Origin: an uncultured Spirochaetales bacterium
Lineage (GTDB): Bacteria; Spirochaetota; Spirochaetia; Sphaerochaetales; Sphaerochaetaceae
Assembly: GCA_945947045.1 (NCBI GenBank)
Contig: CAMEXG010000079.1
Coordinates: forward strand, 1-8,711
DNA: 8,711 nucleotides
Direction: 5' to 3'
Below, in pieces: positions 1 to 7,500 of this stretch. The translations under genes and the position numbers were made by a program. The notes under the pieces were generated by a model. That model was given only the letters and a program-made list of their open reading frames with translations. It had not been told where the DNA came from and searched no databases. Positions within the stretch are counted from its first letter, which is position 1; the number at the start of each line of letters is the position of its first letter.

Positions 1-9
1 TGCTTTCAT

Positions 10-37
10 CTCCCGCCTAAAGACGGGAGTCTTCCCG
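10..37 (+). other. G/C-rich hairpin cluster, possible IS200/IS605-type right end
   Basis: The sequence CTCCCG (10-15) pairs with CGGGAG (24-29) around an 8-base loop. The same CGGGA (24-28) can instead pair with TCCCG (33-37), giving two mutually exclusive hairpins in 28 bases. The surroundings are very A/T-rich and no T-tract follows directly, so it is a poor intrinsic terminator. Short hairpins of the form CTCCCGCCTaaaGGCGGGAG followed by a pyrimidine-rich tail remind me of the right ends and omega-RNA tails of IS200/IS605 (tnpB) elements. That comparison is from memory. No transposase or tnpB is in the window, so this is only a candidate. The rest of 38-112 shows nothing I can name. Confidence 0.3.
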
Positions 38-112
38 CATGGATTTTATAAAAATAAAAGTGACTAAAGTCTTTGTTTTTGTATCATTTTTTGCCCTAAT
101 CAATAATTCTTC

Positions 113-141
113 TTGATGGCTTCCAGCTAAAACTCTATTCT
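113..141 (+). promoter_or_regulatory. candidate sigma70 promoter of the amidohydrolase gene
   Basis: TTGATG at 113-118 (4 of 6 to TTGACA) and TATTCT at 136-141 (4 of 6 to TATAAT, fits TANNNT) are separated by exactly 17 bases. The -10 ends six bases before the ATG at 148. Transcription would therefore be expected to start at or within a base of the A of the start codon, giving a leaderless mRNA. The hexamers are only moderate. The support comes from the spacing and from the absence of a Shine-Dalgarno sequence. Confidence 0.4.
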
Positions 142-147
142 CAAACC

Positions 148-1041
148 ATGATCATCGATTCCCATGCCCATATCTTCTCCACCATCTCCGGTTTCGGTGC
201 AGACGGAGAGCTTAAGCCATTAGATAACGGAAAGGCTGTTTGGAGTAACGGAGAAATTATTCAGCTTCTTCCTCCGACCTATGAAAAGACAGAGTTCCCC
301 ATCTCTAGTCTTCTATCCTTGATGGACAGCAATAATATCAATAAAGCTGTCTTATTACAGGGAGGTTTTTTGGGGGTCGACAACTATGGTGTCTTTGAAG
401 CGGTCAAGGCACATAGAGATAGAATTGCCGGAGCATTTACAGTAGACCCTTTTTGCAGAAATGTTGGAAAAATATTAGATAATCTTCTATCAAAGGATAT
501 CGATGCTTTTAAATTTGAAGTTTCTACAGGCTGTGGCCTAATGGGAATACACCATACTTTCCCCTTAGACGGCGAAATGATGTACTCACTCTACAAGCGG
601 TTATATGGAAAGATAAGAACGATTGCTTTCGACCTAGGGTCACCAGGAGACGAAAGTCACCAAGTCGATGCAGTTAGAAAGATTGCAGAAGATTTTCCCG
701 AATTTAACATTGTTGTGTGTCATCTTTCTTCTCCGAGAAGAAACCAGGATGAGAATATTAAGAGAGAGTTGGAGTTTTTGAGAAAAGACAACATCTTCTT
801 CGACACTGCAGCTCTGTTTTGGAAGACACGATTTGAAGAGTATCCATTTCCAATTGCCAGAAGTTATCTCACATATGCAAGAGATATTGTAGGAGCCGAG
901 CATTTGATGTGGGGAAGCGATGCGCCGAGCACGCTTGTACAGGTTCCGCTTTCTTTGCAGATTAGTTATTCAAAAGGGATTTTTTCTGAAAAAGAGGAAG
1001 AGTGGTACTTCCATAAAACTGCAGAGAAAGTTTATTTCTGA
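148..1041 (+). CDS. Amidohydrolase-family (amidohydrolase_2) metal-dependent hydrolase
   Basis: A 297-residue cytosolic protein of the TIM-barrel amidohydrolase superfamily (amidohydrolase_2 / ACMSD-like group). The N-terminal strand reads MIIDSHAH, giving the metal-binding His pair H6 and H8. Further likely metal or catalytic residues are H192 in the strand VVCHLS and D258 in MWGSDAP near the C-terminus, the usual order for this fold. At the strand where many relatives carry a metal-binding His, this protein has FDLGSPG (D162). I believe this is a subfamily feature rather than damage. The substrate cannot be told; members hydrolyse or decarboxylate small carboxylated or cyclic compounds. Its ATG has no Shine-Dalgarno sequence and follows a -10-like TATTCT by six bases. 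It has no co-directional partner gene, and its 3' end overlaps the convergent histidine kinase by 10 bases with no terminator between them. Confidence 0.85.
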   Translation: MIIDSHAHIFSTISGFGADGELKPLDNGKAVWSNGEIIQLLPPTYEKTEFPISSLLSLMDSNNINKAVLLQGGFLGVDNYGVFEAVKAHRDRIAGAFTVDPFCRNVGKILDNLLSKDIDAFKFEVSTGCGLMGIHHTFPLDGEMMYSLYKRLYGKIRTIAFDLGSPGDESHQVDAVRKIAEDFPEFNIVVCHLSSPRRNQDENIKRELEFLRKDNIFFDTAALFWKTRFEEYPFPIARSYLTYARDIVGAEHLMWGSDAPSTLVQVPLSLQISYSKGIFSEKEEEWYFHKTAEKVYF

Positions 1042-2333
1042 CGTTTTGGAATAAGGATCACAGACTTTGTACCTACCCCAGGAGTACTGTTGATTATTAG
1101 TTCTCCTTTGCACATCGTATTCAATCTCATTCTTGTGTTTCTTAGTCCCACATGATCCATGGAGATTTTTTTCTCTGTATCGAATCCAACTCCGTCATCT
1201 TCACATACAACCATGAAGAAATCGGAGTCTTCAGTGGTTCTGATCCTCACATATCCGCTTTCTTCTTTTGGTGATATGCCATGTTTCACTGCATTCTCCA
1301 CTAGAATCTGAAGAGATAACGGAGGAACCAAGAAATCTACAGAGTTAATATCGTACTCAACATTCAAGTGGTCTTGGAATCTTAGCTTTTCAATATACAG
1401 GTAGTTTTCTACATGATGCAATTCTTCAGTGAAACTGACACATCTTACAAGCTCAAGACTGGTCATGTTTTCTCTGAGATAGTCTGCAAAATGGTCTATG
1501 GCATCCACCGCTGTCTGAGGATCTCTTGTTATCAGGGATCTGATGATGTTTAGAGTGTTAAAAAGAAAGTGGGGCTTTATCTGGCTAAGCATTACTTTGA
1601 CTTTCTCTCTCTCCAATTCCGACTTTGCAGCCTCCCTGGCTTCTTCGGCATCTACAATCCTCTCTTTCTGAACATTGAGATATATCATCAAGATTCCCAT
1701 AAAAGAGAAAACAGGAGCAAGATACATGCCGAAGAATATCTGCTCTGAAAGTAACCCTAGTATAGGAAGAGCAGCAAATCCAAATAGATATATAATATGT
1801 TTCTTATGCTTTGTATCTTCTGAATGGGAATAATCCATCAACATCAGAACAACAAACCAAATCATATAAATGATTGTGAAAATAGTATTGATCCAGTAAT
1901 ACTTTCCTCTGGTATATATTCCATTCTGGTAAGAAAAATATATTCCCGTAAAGAAATTAATCATGAGACAGAAGAACGAAGCGAAGGTGGGGAAAGAAGA
2001 ACAAATAAAAAATACTTTGGCCTTGCTCTTTGTATGACGCAGGGAAATAAATGAATAAGAATAAATAAGCCAAATCCACCATGACAAATTAGGGAAGAGA
2101 TAGTTGCAGAAACCAGCTACAGAACCAATAAATACTCCTATATTTGTATTTACCTTCATACAGAACCAAGAGATCAAGTCTGTAAATGTAACAAACAACA
2201 GGGAAGCCAACATTGTGTTGAATACAGGTTGTCCTACATCTTTTTTATTCTTAATTGAATTCAATAAGACAATTAACTCGCCGATTATTGCAATTAAGTC
2301 TATAGATACCAATATCAATACATTGTCAAGCAT
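1032..2333 (-). CDS. LytS/YehU-type membrane sensor histidine kinase
   Basis: A 433-residue sensor kinase of the His_kinase/HATPase_c family (PF06580-type). Residues about 5-220 are a multi-pass membrane region with roughly seven hydrophobic segments and no recognisable extracytoplasmic sensor domain. A charged, probably coiled-coil linker (about 222-248) leads to the phosphoacceptor box QIKPHFLFN, with H255 as the phosphorylated His. The ATPase domain shows the N box QILVENAVKHG (N347), a G1 box DDGVGFD (379-385), GLRNTRMRL (396-404) and a final GVGT (419-422). Such kinases normally phosphorylate a LytTR-type response regulator, but none is encoded here, so in this window it is an orphan. 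The start ATG lacks a Shine-Dalgarno sequence and lies six bases after an extended -10. It is divergent from the MATE gene. The signal sensed is unknown. Confidence 0.9.
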   Translation of the reverse strand: MLDNVLILVSIDLIAIIGELIVLLNSIKNKKDVGQPVFNTMLASLLFVTFTDLISWFCMKVNTNIGVFIGSVAGFCNYLFPNLSWWIWLIYSYSFISLRHTKSKAKVFFICSSFPTFASFFCLMINFFTGIYFSYQNGIYTRGKYYWINTIFTIIYMIWFVVLMLMDYSHSEDTKHKKHIIYLFGFAALPILGLLSEQIFFGMYLAPVFSFMGILMIYLNVQKERIVDAEEAREAAKSELEREKVKVMLSQIKPHFLFNTLNIIRSLITRDPQTAVDAIDHFADYLRENMTSLELVRCVSFTEELHHVENYLYIEKLRFQDHLNVEYDINSVDFLVPPLSLQILVENAVKHGISPKEESGYVRIRTTEDSDFFMVVCEDDGVGFDTEKKISMDHVGLRNTRMRLNTMCKGELIINSTPGVGTKSVILIPKRQK

Positions 2334-2339
2334 AAGACA

Positions 2340-2348
2340 ATACTAGCA
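2340..2348 (-). promoter_or_regulatory. candidate extended -10 promoter of the histidine kinase
   Basis: Read on the minus strand this is TGCTAGTAT: a TGn extension followed by TAGTAT (4 of 6 to TATAAT, fits TANNNT). It ends six bases before the ATG whose complement is at 2331-2333, which predicts a leaderless transcript. There is no convincing -35. The best-placed hexamer is T-rich (TTTTTG at 2363-2368), which extended -10 promoters can tolerate. Confidence 0.38.
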
Positions 2349-2396
2349 CAGCACTATAAAAACAAAAAGCAGAAGTAAGAGAAAAGAGCGACCATA

Positions 2397-2426
2397 TTGA
2401 TTTCTTTTCCCTTCCTTGAATAGAAT
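2397..2426 (+). promoter_or_regulatory. candidate sigma70 promoter of the MATE gene
   Basis: TTGATT (2397-2402) and TAGAAT (2421-2426, 5 of 6 to TATAAT) are 18 bases apart. Transcription would start near 2433-2434, only 3-4 bases before the ATG at 2437. If real, this excludes the in-frame TTG at 2416, which would lie inside the promoter spacer. Confidence 0.4.
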
Positions 2427-2436
2427 CCCTATTGCT

Positions 2437-3804
2437 ATGCGTGATGTCCAGAAAGTTTCAAACGGTATTACTGAAGGTGTGATTTGGAAACAAATTCTAT
2501 TGTTCTTTTTCCCAATTCTATTCGGGACGCTTTTCATGACCCTCTACAATACCATAGATGCTATTATTGTAGGGCAATTTCTTGGAAAAGAAGCCTTGGC
2601 CGCGGTATCAGGAGGGACAAGTACTCTTACAAATCTGATTATTGGATTCTTTAACGGCATGGCAAGCGGCGCAACTGTTGTAGTAAGCCAATTCTATGGG
2701 GCGAAAGATGAAGATAAAGTTAAGAAGAGTCTACATACAGCAATAGCTCTTTCAATTTTCTTTGGACTTACAATTTCAATTCTGGGATATATACTTACAA
2801 ACCCCATGCTGAGCTTAATGGCTACGCCTCTCGACATCTTTCCTTTGGCATCCACTTATCTCCATATATATTTTATGGGAGCCTTGGGTCTAGTTATGTT
2901 TAACATGGCATCAGGGGTATTGAGAGCTTTCGGAGATTCCAAGCATCCCCTTTGGTTTCTTGTAATTGGTGCATTAATGAATATTGTGCTGGATGTTTTG
3001 TTTATTGCTGTTCTAAAAAGAGGAGTAAGAGGAGCGGCTGAAGCGACTATTATAAGTCAGGCTGTAGCGGCATTGGCAACCCTTTTGTTCCTGGCCACCA
3101 GAAAGGGGCTGGAAAAAATGGAAGTAAAGAAAATGGCCGTTATGGATGGAATAATCCTGAAGAAGATGCTTGCCATCGGACTTCCGGGAGGAATACAGTC
3201 TGTAATGTACAATATCTCAAACATGATTATTCAGACCAACGTAAACTCTTTCGGAACAGATACAGCCGCTGCTTGGGCTTCATACAACAAGCTTGACGCA
3301 GTCTTCTGGATGATAGTAAACGCTTTCGGAGTATCAATAACCACATTTGTAGGTCAAAACTATGGGGCAGGAAAGATAAAGAGAGCAAAAAAAGGTGTTG
3401 TGGAGTGTCTGGGAATGACGTTTATTACATCTCTCCTTTTAGCTACGATTTATATAAAGTTCGGCAAATATGGCTTTATGCTTTTCTCTTCAGATGAAAA
3501 TGTAATAGCGATAGGAATGAGGATTCTACTTACTATCGCCCCCGTATTCATTGTCTATGTGCCTATCGAAGTTCTCTCCGGAGCTCTTCGTGGAGCAGGA
3601 AAGACCTTGGTTCCTACACTCTTTACAGTATTCGGCATCTGTGGGGTCAGAATAATCTGGCTCTCGACACCTTGGGGCAAAGCATCAATAGAAAGAGTAA
3701 TGCTCTCCTATGCCATTTCCTGGACTTTGGTCACATTACTCTTTTTCATCTATTATTTTGTTTCGGATGTATATGGAGAAAAAACTCAGAAAAGTTCTTT
3801 GTAG
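2437..3804 (+). CDS. MATE family multidrug/organic-cation efflux transporter
   Basis: A 455-residue inner-membrane antiporter of the MATE (NorM/DinF-like) family. These proteins export drugs or metabolites in exchange for Na+ or H+. The family signature opens the protein: NGITEGVIWKQILLFFFPI, then LYNTIDAIIVGQFLGKEALA in the first helices. Hydrophobic segments along the chain fit the usual 12 helices. The two halves repeat: FFNGMASGATVVVSQFYGA in the first half matches NAFGVSITTFVGQNYGAG in the second, as expected for the duplicated MATE fold. Length is normal (450-460). I chose the ATG at 2437. A TTG 21 bases upstream (2416) is in frame but sits inside the candidate promoter, and neither start has a Shine-Dalgarno sequence. 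It is divergent from the histidine kinase, so co-regulation is possible. Its 3' end overlaps thrC by 19 bases. The substrate is unknown. Confidence 0.93.
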   Translation: MRDVQKVSNGITEGVIWKQILLFFFPILFGTLFMTLYNTIDAIIVGQFLGKEALAAVSGGTSTLTNLIIGFFNGMASGATVVVSQFYGAKDEDKVKKSLHTAIALSIFFGLTISILGYILTNPMLSLMATPLDIFPLASTYLHIYFMGALGLVMFNMASGVLRAFGDSKHPLWFLVIGALMNIVLDVLFIAVLKRGVRGAAEATIISQAVAALATLLFLATRKGLEKMEVKKMAVMDGIILKKMLAIGLPGGIQSVMYNISNMIIQTNVNSFGTDTAAAWASYNKLDAVFWMIVNAFGVSITTFVGQNYGAGKIKRAKKGVVECLGMTFITSLLLATIYIKFGKYGFMLFSSDENVIAIGMRILLTIAPVFIVYVPIEVLSGALRGAGKTLVPTLFTVFGICGVRIIWLSTPWGKASIERVMLSYAISWTLVTLLFFIYYFVSDVYGEKTQKSSL

Positions 3805-5048
3805 TTTCTGCCGATTTCCTTTGCATAACTAGGTTTCTGTATTATTTCCCATAGATTCTTAGGGATAGGGACACTCTTTCCGATCAGAGGTTCGACAATT
3901 GTTTCGAACTTTGCAGGATGAGCAGTAGACACAACCATTGTAGGAGAAGAAGAAAAATAGTCTCTCCTTACTCTCTCTCCACATGCTGTGTGAGGACAGA
4001 TGATGTAATCGTCTTCTTCATACACTTCTTTGATGGTTCTCTGTATTTCACTGTCACTTACACTCTTCGCACTTACTGAAGCGGAGAAGTCTTCGAATGT
4101 AGGGAACATGTCAAAAAGTCTCTCCATGTTTGAAGGAGCACCTACATCCATTGCATTGGCCAATGTCTTTACACTTGCCCTTGGCTTATATTCACCGCTT
4201 TCAAGATAATCAGGGATAGTTCTATTTGCATTTGTAGCCATGACTATTCTCTCGATTGGATATCCCATAGCCTTTGCCCAGAAACAACCTGTTACGTTTC
4301 CCACATTTCCTGACGGGACTATTATTACAGGCTTCTCTCCATAGAGAGCAAGATACATTTCGCTGGCATATGCATAATATGCCATCTGAGGAAGGAGTCT
4401 TCCGATGTTGATAGAGTTGGAAGAGCTGAGACCTGATGTGATGGATTTATCCATGAAGGCTTCTTTTACCATCTTCTGACAGTCATCAAAACTTCCGTCT
4501 ACTTCATAACTCTCGATGTTTTCACCCCAAGTAGTCAGCTGTGCTCTCTGTCTCTCAGCTACCCTTCCCTTTGGGAAAAGAACCTTTGCCTTCAGATTCT
4601 TTCTTTTCCAGAATGCAGCAGCCACAGCTCCACCTGTATCACCGCTGGTAGCAACCAGAATTGTCTTTTCTTCGCCTTTTCTCTCTAATAGTTTCTCCAT
4701 AGAGAATGCAAGGAATCTGGCTCCAAAATCTTTAAAGGCACTTGTGGGGCCATAGATTAATTCCAAGAGAACCTTTCCATCTCCTAAATCCTTCATAGGT
4801 ACAGGAAAATTGAAAGCAGACTGACAGATCTCCAACAAATCGTTCTCCAGCTCATCTCCTTCGAAAAATGGTCTAATTGCCTGATACATTGCATAAGATA
4901 CACCCTCTTTGAGAGTAAAATCATCAGGACGCTTAGGCATCTCGGATGGAACGAACAAGCCTCCATCTGGAGCAAGACCCTTTAATAGAGCTTCACTTAC
5001 ACTACATGACGGACCGTTCTTGTCTCTTGTTGAAACGAATCTGACCAT
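3786..5048 (-). CDS. thrC: Threonine synthase
   Basis: A 420-residue PLP enzyme that converts O-phospho-L-homoserine to L-threonine, the last step of the pathway. The N-terminus MVRFVSTRDKNG is family-typical. PTSAFKDFGARF contains the PLP-binding Lys (K106 from this start). SGDTGG (135-140) and PSGNVGN are the phosphate- and cofactor-binding loops, and SSNSINIGRLLPQ is a conserved threonine-synthase stretch. An ATG 36 bases further upstream (5084) would add 12 residues, but that start lies inside the upstream gene. The ATG at 5048 has a perfect AGGAGG six bases before it and fits the family N-terminus. The gap to the upstream fusion gene is 10 bases and the ribosome site overlaps that gene's stop, so the two are surely co-transcribed and probably translationally coupled. 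It converges on, and overlaps, the MATE gene by 19 bases. Confidence 0.96.
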   Translation of the reverse strand: MVRFVSTRDKNGPSCSVSEALLKGLAPDGGLFVPSEMPKRPDDFTLKEGVSYAMYQAIRPFFEGDELENDLLEICQSAFNFPVPMKDLGDGKVLLELIYGPTSAFKDFGARFLAFSMEKLLERKGEEKTILVATSGDTGGAVAAAFWKRKNLKAKVLFPKGRVAERQRAQLTTWGENIESYEVDGSFDDCQKMVKEAFMDKSITSGLSSSNSINIGRLLPQMAYYAYASEMYLALYGEKPVIIVPSGNVGNVTGCFWAKAMGYPIERIVMATNANRTIPDYLESGEYKPRASVKTLANAMDVGAPSNMERLFDMFPTFEDFSASVSAKSVSDSEIQRTIKEVYEEDDYIICPHTACGERVRRDYFSSSPTMVVSTAHPAKFETIVEPLIGKSVPIPKNLWEIIQKPSYAKEIGRNYKELF

Positions 5049-5054
5049 ATTAAT

Positions 5055-5060
5055 CCTCCT
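5055..5060 (-). promoter_or_regulatory. thrC ribosome binding site, overlapping the stop of the upstream gene
   Basis: The minus strand reads AGGAGG six bases before the thrC ATG. Its first two bases (AG) are also the last two bases of the TAG stop codon (5059-5061) of the aspartokinase/homoserine dehydrogenase gene. This decides the thrC start at 5048 and implies that ribosomes finishing the fusion protein can reinitiate on thrC. Confidence 0.85.
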
Positions 5061-7476
5061 AGATTCTGCTTCCGAGGTATGCACTCAACCTCAAAATATC
5101 TGCAAAAATACCTGCAGCTGTAACTTCTGGTCCAGCACCAGGTCCCTGGACAACTAGAGGCTGGTTGTGATAACGAGCCGTAGTGAACTCGATGACGTTA
5201 TCTGTACCCTTTGCCTGACTGAATGGATGATCGATAGGGAAAGCAGATAATGAAACAGAACACTTTCCACCATCTACCGTACCTACGTATCTAAGTTTCA
5301 TGCCCTTCTTTTCTGCTTCTTTATATAGAGAGAGCATCTCATCATCCATCTCCCCCATTCTCTCCAAGAATTCTTCTTTAGATACATCTCTTAGAGTAGG
5401 AGGAACAAGATTCCTTATTTCCAATTCCTCTACTTCAGCCTTATATCCCAACTCTCTGGCAAGTATTACTGTCTTTCTTGCCACGTCCATACCAGAGAGG
5501 TCATCTCTTGGATCAGGCTCAGTAAAGCCCATATCCCTTGCTTTTCTTACAAGAGTAGAGAATGGAACTGTTCCATCATAGTTACTAAATAGCCAAGCAA
5601 GAGTACCTGAAACCATTCCTTCTACTTTTTCTATGATATCACCAGTTTCTCTCAGGTCTTTTAATGTGGTGATAATAGGAAGACCTGCTCCCACCGTAGT
5701 TTCATATAAGAACTTCTTTCCTGTTCTGAGAGATGTTTCATAGAGGCTCTCATAGTAAGCATAAGGACCGCTTGAAGCCTTCTTGTTTGGTGTTATTACA
5801 TGGAAGCCTGACTCAATTAATGATTTATACTGCATAGCTCTTTCTTTGCTGGCAGTGGCGTCTACAAGTACCCAGTGAGGATAATAAGAAGCCTTGATAT
5901 GTGAAAGGAATATTTCTTCGTTATAAGGTATTCCATATTCTTCCATCTGCTGTCTCCAAGAACTCAGATCGATGCCTTCTTCACTTATCAGCATCTTCTT
6001 ACTTGTGGCAATACCTCTCACCCTAATATCAAGATCAAACTCTCTCTTTAGTCTCTCCCTTTCTCTTCCTATCTGATCTAATAGAGTTCCTCCTATATTG
6101 CCCGGTCCAAAGAGACCGAGAGAAAGAGTCTGCTGAGACATAAAGAATACTGTGTGAAGAGCACGTTCTGCTTTCACAGCATCTCGGCTTGAGATAACGG
6201 CACTGATGTTTCTCTCGCTGGAGCCCTGGGCGATAGCTCTGACGTTGACTCCGGCTCTTGCCAAGGATGAGAACAGTTTTCCCGCCACACCGATTCTTCC
6301 TGGCATAGCCTCTCCGACAACGGCTAGAATGGATAGATTGTCTTCCATATCAATAGAGGAGATCTGATGTAGCGTTATTTCTCTTCTGAATTCTTTTTCT
6401 AGAGTCGATTTGGCATTCATAGCCTGAGGAGTCGGGACAGCAAAACAGATTGAGTATTCACTGGAAGCCTGAGAAATGAAGATAACACTGATTCCTTCGT
6501 TTCTAAGGGCACCAAAGAGACGTGAAGATACGCCAGGGACACCTGACATACCTGAGCCTTCAACGTTAATTAAAGAAATGTTCTTTACGACAGAGAAAGC
6601 CTTCACGCCGTCTTTCCCCGATTTCTTTCCTTCTCTTGTAACAAGAGTCCCCTCTTCTTCTACATCTCCCCAATATCTGAGGGAGAGTGGGACAGAAGCT
6701 TCTTCAGCTGGAATAAATGAGTGAGGATGAACAACAGGAGCACCAAAGAATGAGAGTTCAGTTGCCTCAGCATATGTCATATCTGTAATAAGATGGGCAT
6801 TTGGAACATCTTTCTTACTTGCTGAATACAATAAGCTTCTCTGGTTCCAATATGTTAAAGGAGAAGATAGATGAGAAGCAATCAACGCCGCAGAATACTC
6901 TCCCCAGCCTTCATCGCTTCTTTCCTTTCCAGCTGCATCTCTGTCGTCTACACAGTAGACAAGTTGACCGGATACAAAGACCGCATTACTTTGGAACGAT
7001 GGATTATGATCAGAGAGAAGTTTATTCAGATCTCTACTCTCTACACTTTCACCCTTTTCAATAAAATAAGCAGAAACAATTCTTTCAAGGAAAGTAGATG
7101 TCATCGTCTCTAGATAGTCAGAAGCCGCTCCTGATTTATCTTCAAGAATCCATACTGCCTTGAGGATGTCTTTTATAGACTCAAAGCTTTGTGAAATGTA
7201 AGAGGAGACCTCATTGGAGGAATCGTTCTTTAATGAAGATGAAGCCAATTCCAGCCAGGCAGTCTTCTTCTGTTGGAGCATACTCCAAATTCCGTCATCT
7301 TTATTCTCAGCAGCATCTAATAGTTTGTAGAAGCTGAGATCCGGATCTCTTGTGGGAGGAAGAACGTAAATCTGTACATCTTCTTTTTCTTTTTTATGAA
7401 CACAATAGAGTTTCTCAATACCTTTCCAGGTAGAGACCATTGAACCCTCGAGAGCGTGTACCCTAATACTTTTCAC
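5059..7476 (-). CDS. thrA: Aspartokinase/homoserine dehydrogenase fusion with degenerate kinase domain
   Basis: An 805-residue protein colinear with ThrA/MetL fusions (about 810-820 residues). The order is an aspartokinase-like domain (1 to about 290), ACT domains around 301-350 and 380-430, and homoserine dehydrogenase (about 450-805), which reduces aspartate semialdehyde to homoserine. The dehydrogenase looks intact: GPGNIGG nucleotide loop (457-463), TPNKKA, VGAGLP, and EPDPRDDLSGMDVARK holding E653, D664 and K668. The kinase domain is not. KFGGTSV has become ALEGSMV (catalytic Lys to A8), GRxGSDYSA has become EGWGEYSA, TDVDG has become NQRSL (211-215), DPR is lost, and FGAKVLHP reads FGAPVVHP. 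Phosphotransfer is therefore unlikely, whereas the ACT signatures (QASSEYSI, QGSSERNIS) are kept, so threonine feedback on the dehydrogenase remains plausible. The start codon is GTG, with AAGGAAA seven bases upstream. It is coupled to thrC; thrB is absent here. Confidence 0.92.
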   Translation of the reverse strand: MKSIRVHALEGSMVSTWKGIEKLYCVHKKEKEDVQIYVLPPTRDPDLSFYKLLDAAENKDDGIWSMLQQKKTAWLELASSSLKNDSSNEVSSYISQSFESIKDILKAVWILEDKSGAASDYLETMTSTFLERIVSAYFIEKGESVESRDLNKLLSDHNPSFQSNAVFVSGQLVYCVDDRDAAGKERSDEGWGEYSAALIASHLSSPLTYWNQRSLLYSASKKDVPNAHLITDMTYAEATELSFFGAPVVHPHSFIPAEEASVPLSLRYWGDVEEEGTLVTREGKKSGKDGVKAFSVVKNISLINVEGSGMSGVPGVSSRLFGALRNEGISVIFISQASSEYSICFAVPTPQAMNAKSTLEKEFRREITLHQISSIDMEDNLSILAVVGEAMPGRIGVAGKLFSSLARAGVNVRAIAQGSSERNISAVISSRDAVKAERALHTVFFMSQQTLSLGLFGPGNIGGTLLDQIGRERERLKREFDLDIRVRGIATSKKMLISEEGIDLSSWRQQMEEYGIPYNEEIFLSHIKASYYPHWVLVDATASKERAMQYKSLIESGFHVITPNKKASSGPYAYYESLYETSLRTGKKFLYETTVGAGLPIITTLKDLRETGDIIEKVEGMVSGTLAWLFSNYDGTVPFSTLVRKARDMGFTEPDPRDDLSGMDVARKTVILARELGYKAEVEELEIRNLVPPTLRDVSKEEFLERMGEMDDEMLSLYKEAEKKGMKLRYVGTVDGGKCSVSLSAFPIDHPFSQAKGTDNVIEFTTARYHNQPLVVQGPGAGPEVTAAGIFADILRLSAYLGSRI

Positions 7477-7500
7477 TGCAATATTTCCTTAAAAAGATTT

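Noticed and set aside
55..80. AAAG..GACTAAAGTCTTT followed by GTTTTTG as a terminator
   Set aside because: The stem has only three contiguous pairs plus a bulge, and the T-run is interrupted by G. It is too weak to call.
2416..2436. TTG start for the MATE gene, adding seven residues
   Set aside because: It has no Shine-Dalgarno sequence, is not matched by family N-termini, and falls inside the spacer of the candidate promoter. The ATG at 2437 is preferred, though not proven.
5049..5084. Upstream ATG adding 12 residues to threonine synthase
   Set aside because: It lies inside the preceding gene and lacks a good ribosome site, whereas the ATG at 5048 has AGGAGG six bases before it and matches the family start MVRFVSTR.
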